This document shows, piece by piece, positions 7,136 through 13,336 of a stretch of DNA of 15,915 bases (the stretch's first letter is position 1; every line of letters starts with the position of its first letter). The stretch comes from SAT2750 sp964476375 (GTDB taxonomy: Bacteria; Planctomycetota; Planctomycetia; Pirellulales; Pirellulaceae), in contig CAYYZW010000003.1 in the NCBI GenBank assembly GCA_964476375.1, positions 1 to 15,915 of the forward strand. The letters run 5' to 3'. Both the position numbers and the translations under genes were made by a program. Below the pieces are notes generated by a model. It ran no database searches. It was not told the DNA's origin and saw only the letters and a list, made by a program, of their open reading frames with translations.

Positions 7136-8494
7136 CTAGAAGAAGGTCAGGTACTTGTCGATTTCCCAGCTCGATACCTGGCTACCGTACTCGTCCCATT
7201 CCTGGGTCTTGAGGGCAATGAACTCGTCGGCGATCGGTCCCAGCGCGGCCTGGACAACATCATCCCGCTCCAGTTCCTCGACCGCCTCGGCCAGGGACTG
7301 GGGAAGGATCCCGGTACCGGTCGCCAGCACCTCTGCCAGCGGACGGTCGTACATGTTCTCCATGTTGGGTTCACCCGGGTCCACCTTGTTGGCAACCCCG
7401 TCCATACCGGCAGCCACGTAGGCGGCGAGGGTCAGGTAAGGGTTACACCCTGCCGAGACGGTTCGGTCCTCGAAATGGCCCGGCCCGGCGGTTCGGATCA
7501 TCTGGGTCCGGTTATTGTCGCCGTAGGTAACAAAGGCAGGGGTCCAGGTAAAACCACTGCGACTGGAGAAAATACCCGACCCCAGCTTCAGTCGCTTGTA
7601 ACAGTTGACGGTAGGACTGGCGACCGCGCAGAGGGCACGGGCATGTTTCAGGATCCCGCCGACAAAATGGTAGCCAAACTCGGAACAGCCCAGCCCACGG
7701 CTGTCCGACTCGTCGTCAAACAGGCACTTTCCACTCTCGGCATCGGCCAGGTGGAAGTGGATATGCAGCCCGCTACCGGTACGGTCATCAAACGGCTTGG
7801 CCATGTGGGTGGCGATGGCCCCGTACTTTTTTGCCACCTGGGAGGTTGCCATCTTGAAGAAAGTGATCCGGTCGGCGGTGGTGAGGGCATCCTGGTAGTC
7901 AAAGTTGATCTCGTACTGGCCATTACCGTCCTCGTGGTCTGTCTGGTAAACACCCCAGCCGAGCTGGTTCAGCGAGGAAGTGAGTTCCTGCAGGTAGGCC
8001 ATTGCCGGGGCCATGGAACGGAAGTCGTAGCAGGGTTTTGCCAGGTTATCGACCTGGTCCGGATCCCAGGGAGTGATCGAACCATCCTCGTTCCGTGTCA
8101 CCAGGAAGTGTTCCGGTTCCATGCCGACGTTGAAGACGTAGCCTGACTCCCGCAGCGATGAAAGTACTCGCTTGAGATTCGTTCGTGGACAGTAGGGGTA
8201 GGACTCGCCATCGACAAACAGGTCCGCCGCAAAGCGGGCAGTGTTTGGCATCCAGGGAAGCGGGGTGTAGCTGGCCAGGTCAATCCGGGCCAGCATGTCG
8301 TGCGAGTGGGGGCCCTGGCCGGAACCCCAGACCGCGGCACCGGCAAACCCGGCCCCCTCGTCAATCATGTCATCCAGGGAACTGGCAGGGACCATCTTGA
8401 CCTTGGCGGTTCCATTCATGTCCACGAACTGGGCGAGCAGGAAATCGATGCCGTCGTCGCTCAGCTGTTGTCGTACTTGTTCACGATCAGCCAT
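7136..8494 (-). CDS. gmaS: Gamma-glutamylmethylamide synthetase (glutamine synthetase family)
   Basis: The protein has 452 residues from the ATG at 8494. It is a member of the glutamine synthetase superfamily of the GlnT/GmaS type: a GMEPEHF metal-binding segment at 124-130, EDGNGQYEINF at 188-198, GSGLHIHFHL at 240-249, and NRTQMIRTAGPGHFEDRT at about 328-345. GmaS condenses methylamine with glutamate at the cost of ATP, the first step of the indirect methylamine pathway. An in-frame ATG at 8524 would add ten residues, but GAGGAA seven bases before 8494 supports the shorter form. That ATG overlaps the stop of the small membrane gene as ATGGCTGA. The placement between amtB and sarcosine-oxidase-like genes argues against an ordinary glutamine synthetase. 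Confidence 0.93.
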   Translation of the reverse strand: MADREQVRQQLSDDGIDFLLAQFVDMNGTAKVKMVPASSLDDMIDEGAGFAGAAVWGSGQGPHSHDMLARIDLASYTPLPWMPNTARFAADLFVDGESYPYCPRTNLKRVLSSLRESGYVFNVGMEPEHFLVTRNEDGSITPWDPDQVDNLAKPCYDFRSMAPAMAYLQELTSSLNQLGWGVYQTDHEDGNGQYEINFDYQDALTTADRITFFKMATSQVAKKYGAIATHMAKPFDDRTGSGLHIHFHLADAESGKCLFDDESDSRGLGCSEFGYHFVGGILKHARALCAVASPTVNCYKRLKLGSGIFSSRSGFTWTPAFVTYGDNNRTQMIRTAGPGHFEDRTVSAGCNPYLTLAAYVAAGMDGVANKVDPGEPNMENMYDRPLAEVLATGTGILPQSLAEAVEELERDDVVQAALGPIADEFIALKTQEWDEYGSQVSSWEIDKYLTFF

Positions 8495-8717
8495 GGTTTG
8501 GTTCCTCGTGCTGCCGGGTATCACCGTGGGATGCGTCGGCTCTCAGTTGTTTTGTCATCTCATCGTAGTGACGGTTCTCGCTCTTGAGCTTCCAGGCCAG
8601 GAAGAACAGGCAGAACAGGGCCGCTGCGATCACCATCCAGATTTCCAGGCCAACCCAGGGATAGATCGGGCCAATGTCGCTGGGGTTGTTTTGCCAGTTT
8701 TCAATCGTCGGTTCCAT
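8487..8717 (-). CDS. Small single-span membrane protein of unknown function
   Basis: The protein has 76 residues and I do not recognise the family. The N-terminal 20 residues are polar and acidic. One hydrophobic segment follows at about 21-43 (rich in Trp, Phe, Ala and Leu), then a charged tail beginning KLKSENRHYDEM and ending His- and Glu-rich. By the positive-inside rule the C-terminus should face the cytoplasm. The gene starts three bases after amtB ends, with GGGAAG as a plausible ribosome binding site, and overlaps gmaS by eight bases. This coupling on both sides makes it a real gene rather than a chance ORF. A link to the Amt transporter or to membrane recruitment of GmaS is possible but unsupported beyond position. 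Confidence 0.75.
   Translation of the reverse strand: MEPTIENWQNNPSDIGPIYPWVGLEIWMVIAAALFCLFFLAWKLKSENRHYDEMTKQLRADASHGDTRQHEEPNHG
8502..8507 (-). promoter_or_regulatory. Shine-Dalgarno site deciding the gmaS start
   Basis: On the minus strand GAGGAA lies seven bases before the ATG at 8494 and downstream of the alternative in-frame ATG at 8524. It supports the 452-residue product. Confidence 0.72.
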
Positions 8718-8720
8718 GAA

Positions 8721-10121
8721 TTACTTCCCGGATTCCTGTTGCAGGGTCGTCTCGGCATCCACGAGTTCCTGTCGTTGTTCACTCTCCAGGGCCAGGACGT
8801 GGTGATCCAGGCCGGCCAGTTCTACTTCCCGTGGAATCCGTAGTACTCCGGCTCGCTTCAGCCCCCAGGCAGCAATGTAGCACGGCAGGAAGCCGAGCAC
8901 GAGGAACATGATGGCGGCACCCGCCAGCTGGCCCCAGGGTGTGATCGGCGCGTAACCGGCATTTGCCGAACTGGGGTAACCCCAGAGGATAAAGCCGCTG
9001 GCGATCACACCGATCGTACCGCAGTAGCCGTGAATCGCCACCGCCCCGACCGCATCGTCAATCTTGAAACGGCGTTCCACCCAGTAATGCAACTTGTAGC
9101 CACACCAGACTCCCCCACCTGCCAGGAAAAATGCCTGCAGGGGATGGTACAGGTCGTTTCCGGCAGAGGCAGTGATAATCCCTCCCAGTCCTCCCTGGAA
9201 TGTCCAGAAGGGGTCGCCGTCGGAAACCATGTAACCGACCAGCAGGCCGCCGGTGAGTGCCATCAGGAAGTTGAACGTGATGCCGCTCAGGGTGGTCGGG
9301 GTCAGGTAGATGGTGGTCGCCGAGTAGAGGGTACTCCCCTCGGCTGGATCAATGTCATAAATGGGAATGTTGCTGGCTGCATTATATCCCCAGATAACGG
9401 TGTAGATCAGGAACATGCCGATGATGATCAGCCAGGTATTATGGGCCGGAAAGACCCGGGGTGTTCCGTCCTTGCGAAATCGTCCCAGTCGTGGCCCGAG
9501 GTGGATCAGGATGGCAAGGGCGGATCCGCCGGCCAGGCCGTGGCTCACGCCCGATGCGTAGGCATCGTGGTAGCCAAGGATCTGTACCATCCAGCCCGTA
9601 TCGGACCAGCCCCAGGCTGCATCGATCACCCAGGTTCCACAGCCGACCAGGATGGCCAGCAGCCAGAACGCCCCGGAGCGAATTCGTTCGATCACGGCCC
9701 CGGAGAGGATGGATCCGGCGGTCCAGGAAAAGAGCAGGAAAGCCGCCCAGAAGACACCATTGAGATGGGACCAGGTCGCCGTATCCCCAGCAGTCAGGTT
9801 CTCGCCTGATGGGGTGCCACCCAGGTGCGGCGCCATCAGTTCATTCCAGGGCTCCGACCAGGGTGCGGATTTCAGGCCACCGGTGATACCTGGCCCGTTC
9901 TGCACGGCAAAGTAGAGCCACCAACCAACAAAGAAAAAACCGAACGTGATCACCGGGATCAACATCGAGTTCTTCATCAGCGTGTTGAGTTTGTTTTTTT
10001 CGCGTGAAACACCGACCTCGTAAAGACAGAACCCGACATGGATCAGGAACATCATGACCACGGTCACCCAGTAATAAAACTCGGTGAACAGAACGTTGAG
10101 GGCATCGGACGGGTCGGTCAT
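8721..10121 (-). CDS. amtB: Amt-family ammonium/methylammonium transporter
   Basis: The protein has 466 residues and about eleven hydrophobic spans, and resembles the Amt/MEP/Rh family. The pore histidine pair is present: His194 in SGVSHGLAGG, with Asp186 eight residues before it as in E. coli AmtB, and His364 in GAVAIHGYCGTIG. ERIR at about 145-148 is another family landmark. No signal peptide is evident at the N-terminus. It starts four bases after mgsC, with a strong GGAGGAGG on its upstream side within the mgsC end. Amt proteins conduct ammonium and often its analogue methylammonium. Being inside the methylamine operon suggests methylammonium uptake or recapture of released ammonium. No glnK neighbour is seen; the unknown 76-residue membrane gene follows instead. 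Confidence 0.92.
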   Translation of the reverse strand: MTDPSDALNVLFTEFYYWVTVVMMFLIHVGFCLYEVGVSREKNKLNTLMKNSMLIPVITFGFFFVGWWLYFAVQNGPGITGGLKSAPWSEPWNELMAPHLGGTPSGENLTAGDTATWSHLNGVFWAAFLLFSWTAGSILSGAVIERIRSGAFWLLAILVGCGTWVIDAAWGWSDTGWMVQILGYHDAYASGVSHGLAGGSALAILIHLGPRLGRFRKDGTPRVFPAHNTWLIIIGMFLIYTVIWGYNAASNIPIYDIDPAEGSTLYSATTIYLTPTTLSGITFNFLMALTGGLLVGYMVSDGDPFWTFQGGLGGIITASAGNDLYHPLQAFFLAGGGVWCGYKLHYWVERRFKIDDAVGAVAIHGYCGTIGVIASGFILWGYPSSANAGYAPITPWGQLAGAAIMFLVLGFLPCYIAAWGLKRAGVLRIPREVELAGLDHHVLALESEQRQELVDAETTLQQESGK

Positions 10122-10125
10122 GGTG

Positions 10126-11469
10126 TTATTGTCCTCCTCCCGGAATCCAGTCGGTGCCGGCCAGCGGGATACGGGCCATGGCAGCCGCCTCGACGGTCAG
10201 GGCGACCAGGTCTTCCTTTTCCAGGTGATGGACATTGGATTTTCCACAGGCTCGGGCGAGCGTGCTCAATTCCATGGTGAGCACCTGCAGGTAATTGCTC
10301 AGCTGACGGGCAGCATGTTCCGGATCCAGTCTTTTCTCGAGGACTGCATCCTGCGTGGTAATACCGACCGGGCACTGGCCAGTATGGCAGTGGTGGCAGA
10401 AACCCGCCTCCGTGTCGAGTTGCCGGTAGTCTTCCGTGGCATCACGCCACTGCTCATCCTGGAAGTAGGAGTGGTGATTGCATCCGATCGCCACCAGGAC
10501 TGCCTGCCCGATCGACACGGCATCGGCTCCCAGGGCCAAGGCCTTGGCCATGTCGGCCCCGCTGCGAATACCCCCGGAGATGATCAGCTGGACCTCTCCC
10601 ACCACGTCCAGCTCCTCGAGTGCCTCCACGGCAAGCGGCAGGGCAGCCAGGGTGGGAATCCCGGTGTGCTCGATGAAAACCTGTTGCGTGGCTGCGGTTC
10701 CCCCCTGCATGCCATCGATCACCACGACGTCGGCACCCGCCTTGACCGCCAGCTTGACGTCATCCCGGACCCGCGTGGCCCCCATCTTGACGTAGACAGG
10801 GATCTGCCAGTCGGTGATCTCGCGGAGTTCCTCGATCTTGATCTTCAGGTCATCCGGCCCGACCCAGTCCGGGTGACGACAGGCTGACCGCTGGTCGATT
10901 CCAGGTGGCAGGGTTCGCATCCCGGCGACCCGCTCGCTGACCTTCTGGCCCAGGAGCATGCCGCCCCCCCCGGGCTTGGCACCCTGGCCGAGCACGATTT
11001 CCACGGCGTCGGCCTGCCTGAGGTCGTCCGGGTTAAAACCGTACCGGGAAGGGAGGCACTGGTAGACAAGTGTCCTGGAGGACTGTCGTTCCTCGGCCGT
11101 CATGCCGCCGTCGCCAGTGGTGGTGGAGGTGCCCACCTCGCTGGCAGCCCTGCCGAGTGCCTCCTTGACGTTGGCCGACAGGGATCCGAAGCTCATTCCG
11201 GCGATGGTCACTGGTGTTTCGAGTTCGATTGGTTTTTTTGCGTGTCGGCTTCCCAGGACTGTCTGCGTGGAACACTTTTCACGGTAACCCTCCAGTGGAT
11301 AGCGGGAGGCCGAGGCAGTGAGAAAGACGAGGTCATCGAAAGAGGGGACGTGGCGCTTGGCACCCATGCCACGTATTTCGTACAGTCCCCGCTCGGCGGC
11401 ATGCCGAATATAGGAGAGCGCATGACGGTCCAGGCCTGCACTCTCTTCGTTTTCCATGTGACCTGTCAT
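10126..11469 (-). CDS. mgsC: N-methylglutamate synthase subunit C (glutamate synthase FMN domain)
   Basis: The protein has 447 residues and corresponds to the central FMN-binding (GltB/GlxD-type) domain of glutamate synthase. Visible landmarks are GQGAKPGGGG at 161-170, DGMQGGT at 252-258, SGGIRSGAD at about 298-306, and a cysteine cluster CHHCHTGQC at 358-366 that should hold the 3Fe-4S cluster. The spacing is CxxCx4C rather than the Cx5Cx4C of large GltB. With MgsA and MgsB it should convert gamma-glutamylmethylamide and 2-oxoglutarate to N-methylglutamate. It starts two bases after mgsB, with AGGAGT about eight bases before the ATG. In rhizobial naming it corresponds to glxD. Confidence 0.92.
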   Translation of the reverse strand: MTGHMENEESAGLDRHALSYIRHAAERGLYEIRGMGAKRHVPSFDDLVFLTASASRYPLEGYREKCSTQTVLGSRHAKKPIELETPVTIAGMSFGSLSANVKEALGRAASEVGTSTTTGDGGMTAEERQSSRTLVYQCLPSRYGFNPDDLRQADAVEIVLGQGAKPGGGGMLLGQKVSERVAGMRTLPPGIDQRSACRHPDWVGPDDLKIKIEELREITDWQIPVYVKMGATRVRDDVKLAVKAGADVVVIDGMQGGTAATQQVFIEHTGIPTLAALPLAVEALEELDVVGEVQLIISGGIRSGADMAKALALGADAVSIGQAVLVAIGCNHHSYFQDEQWRDATEDYRQLDTEAGFCHHCHTGQCPVGITTQDAVLEKRLDPEHAARQLSNYLQVLTMELSTLARACGKSNVHHLEKEDLVALTVEAAAMARIPLAGTDWIPGGGQ

Positions 11470-11471
11470 GA

Positions 11472-12164
11472 CTAGTACTCCTGCCCGACGTCTGCGTTCC
11501 AGTGGTAAAGCTGACGGGCCGAGGCGATCCGCTTGAAACTGGCCGGATCATGGTCCATGCCCGCCTGCTCGAGCAGGGAGGCAAGGTACTCTTCATCCGC
11601 TGTTTGCATCGGCTCTTCACAGGCGTCTGCACCGAGGCTGGCGATCGAACCACGGACGTAAATAGTGGCCTCGTACAGTGAATCACCCAGGTGGTGGCCC
11701 GCATCGCCGCAGACGACCAGCCTCCCGGCCTGTGCCATGAACGCGGAAAAATGGCCCACGCTTCCCCCCACCACGATATCGGATCCCTTGAGCGAGATGC
11801 CGCAGCGGGACGAGGCGTCTCCCTCGATCACCAGCAGGCCGCCGTGGCCCGATGCACCGGCACACTCTGATGCATGTCCCTTGACCCGGACAGATCCCGA
11901 CATCATGTTTTCTGCGACGCTCCAGCCCACATTGCCGTGGACGGTCACCGTGGCCAGCTTGTTCATGCCGGCCGTAAAGTAGCCCGTGTGTCCCTGGATC
12001 TCGATAGCCACGGCATGATCCATGCCGGCGGCGATACTGTGGAGCCCGTCGGGATGGATAATCTGAAGTTGCTCGACCGGGTGATCCGGGAGCGCCTGGT
12101 GCAGGTACTCGTTGAGTTCCCTCACTGTCATGGTCGCCAGGTCAAGTTGTGTCATTGTTGCCAT
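11472..12164 (-). CDS. mgsB: N-methylglutamate synthase subunit B (glutamate synthase GXGXG domain)
   Basis: The protein has 230 residues and consists mostly of the right-handed beta-helix GXGXG domain found at the C-terminus of glutamate synthase large chains. Repeated glycine-rich turns such as GHTGYFTAG, GNVGWSVAENMMSG and GDAGHHLGDSLYEA span about 55-165. It is structural in glutamate synthases, packing beside the amidotransferase and synthase domains so that they can communicate. A further 60 residues without recognisable family features follow. The start at 12164 overlaps mgsA by 13 bases. An ATG at 12155, giving a classical ATGA overlap, is an equally good start, and neither has a strong ribosome binding site. 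In rhizobial naming it corresponds to glxC. Confidence 0.9.
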   Translation of the reverse strand: MATMTQLDLATMTVRELNEYLHQALPDHPVEQLQIIHPDGLHSIAAGMDHAVAIEIQGHTGYFTAGMNKLATVTVHGNVGWSVAENMMSGSVRVKGHASECAGASGHGGLLVIEGDASSRCGISLKGSDIVVGGSVGHFSAFMAQAGRLVVCGDAGHHLGDSLYEATIYVRGSIASLGADACEEPMQTADEEYLASLLEQAGMDHDPASFKRIASARQLYHWNADVGQEY

Positions 12165-13048
12165 GAGTAGATCTGCTCGGGCATCGGTTCAAAGACATCT
12201 GCCGATTCAATACCGGGAAGGTGTGCCAGGGATCGGAACTCCGAGGCGACTGCCACGTAATCTCCTGTCTGGGCGACCACGGCAGGTTTGCAGGCAAAGG
12301 CATCACGGACAAGTACCAGTCGATCTGCTGTCGCCATCAGGAATGTGTAGAAGCCGTCCAGGACCTCGAAGGAGGCCTCGATCGCTTCTTCCAGCGTATC
12401 CCCTTCGCTCATCCTCCATTCCAGGAATCGACAACCCGCCTCGGTGTCGTTATCCGTCTCGAAGTGAATTCCCTTCCGCTGGAGTTTTCTGCGGATGCTG
12501 TTGGGGTTCGATAACGATCCATTGTGTACCAGGCAAAAATCCTCCCCGGCGGTAAAAGGATGAGCATGTGCTGGGGAGACGGATGATTCGGTTGCCATGC
12601 GAGTATGACCGACCACGTGGCTTCCGCTGAGCGAGGTGAACTGGTAACGGTCGGCGATCTGCTGCGGATGTCCCTCGTCCTTGTAGACCTCGATCGACCT
12701 GCCGACCGAGAGCATATGGACGGCGGGCTGAAAACACTTCAGCCAGTCTTTCACGTCGTCGGGCGAGGCAGGGCTGACGATCGCCGCATGGTTCTTGAGC
12801 GAGCGGCATTCTGACGGGGATGCGACCTGTGAATTGAAGTCATCGTGGAAGCTCGGCCAGTCGAAATCGTGGTCGGCATGGAAGAACCCGTAACGGCGGT
12901 CCCCGTTGTCCAGCGGGGTATGAAAAATGGCCAGGCCCGCCGAGTCGGGACCCCGGGTGCCCATACAGGTGACCATCGGCGTGAGGAGTTCGCCCAATCG
13001 GTCACGAACCTCATCGGTCCGGGCCAGCAAGCCAATAATGCCGCACAC
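12152..13048 (-). CDS. mgsA: N-methylglutamate synthase subunit A (class II glutamine amidotransferase)
   Basis: The protein has 298 residues when started at the GTG at 13048. Class II amidotransferases need the catalytic cysteine right after the initiator Met, and GTG-TGC gives exactly that: Cys2 followed by GIIGLL. GGAG lies seven bases upstream. A longer in-frame ATG at 13090 would bury the cysteine at position 16 and is rejected. Other landmarks are TRGPDSAG at about 31-38, GHTRMAT at about 147-153 and HNGSLSN at about 175-181, the substrate and oxyanion-hole regions. It should release the methylamine group from gamma-glutamylmethylamide and channel it to MgsC. It is the first gene of the operon. 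In rhizobial naming it corresponds to glxB; a plain glutamine amidotransferase of the same fold is the alternative. Confidence 0.92.
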   Translation of the reverse strand: MCGIIGLLARTDEVRDRLGELLTPMVTCMGTRGPDSAGLAIFHTPLDNGDRRYGFFHADHDFDWPSFHDDFNSQVASPSECRSLKNHAAIVSPASPDDVKDWLKCFQPAVHMLSVGRSIEVYKDEGHPQQIADRYQFTSLSGSHVVGHTRMATESSVSPAHAHPFTAGEDFCLVHNGSLSNPNSIRRKLQRKGIHFETDNDTEAGCRFLEWRMSEGDTLEEAIEASFEVLDGFYTFLMATADRLVLVRDAFACKPAVVAQTGDYVAVASEFRSLAHLPGIESADVFEPMPEQIYSWQQ

Positions 13049-13055
13049 GATACCA

Positions 13056-13059
13056 CTCC
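13056..13059 (-). promoter_or_regulatory. Shine-Dalgarno site deciding the mgsA GTG start
   Basis: On the minus strand GGAG lies seven bases before the GTG at 13048. Together with the requirement for cysteine at position 2, it fixes the first start of the operon. Confidence 0.7.
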
Positions 13060-13109
13060 AGCGAGGTGACCAGGGAAACAGTACGGACAACGGAATTCAA
13101 GCAGATTTC

Positions 13110-13139
13110 GTTATAACGGGGGCCAACGGCCCCCTTCAA
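13110..13139 (-). promoter_or_regulatory. Candidate promoter of the methylamine operon with a dyad in its spacer
   Basis: Read on the minus strand, TTGAAG (13139-13134) and TATAAC (13115-13110) are separated by 18 bases and fit a sigma-70 type promoter, with four and five of six consensus matches. The predicted transcript start is near 13101-13104, leaving about 55 bases of leader before the mgsA GTG. The spacer is almost wholly a perfect dyad: GGGGGCC and GGCCCCC around a 3-base loop (13118-13134). The -10 lies inside a perfect ten-base palindrome CGTTATAACG (13109-13118). A repressor or activator binding the dyad would directly control this promoter. This is inference from sequence patterns only. 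Confidence 0.45.
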
Positions 13140-13185
13140 TAGGCGTCAACGACCGAAGGCCTGGTGCGCCTGGGATTTGGATACT

Positions 13186-13255
13186 CTTTGGCAGGAGTAA
13201 ATCGTGCCAGGGTACCCGGGCCAAGCGTCCTGGAGACCGTCATCTCCTGCCAAAG
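13186..13255. repeat. 12-bp perfect inverted repeat in the divergent control region
   Basis: CTTTGGCAGGAG (13186-13197) and its exact complement CTCCTGCCAAAG (13244-13255) are separated by 46 bases. With one mismatch the match extends to 14 of 15. Between the arms lie CCAGG (13207-13211) and CCTGG (13229-13233), which could pair inside, and the palindrome GGGTACCC (13210-13217). The arms could be two oppositely oriented operator sites for the divergent regulator, or the closing stem of a structured leader RNA on the plus strand. No T-run follows the right arm, so it is not a simple terminator. Confidence 0.65.
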
Positions 13256-13336
13256 TGTGTTAAGATTTCAAAAATTCAGCGGTACGAGACATGCCGGTTC
13301 TCCTTGTGGCTTGACTCCCAACAGCGGGTTCTTCCG

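Noticed and set aside
13118..13140. Rho-independent terminator at the GGGGGCC/GGCCCCC hairpin
   Set aside because: No T-run follows on either strand, and the position between two divergent genes gives no transcript to end. The promoter-spacer reading fits better.
13187..13208. Sigma-54 promoter: a perfect -24-like CTGGCACG on the minus strand near 13201-13208
   Set aside because: The required GC of the -12 element is absent at the correct ten-base spacing; the sequence there reads TC.
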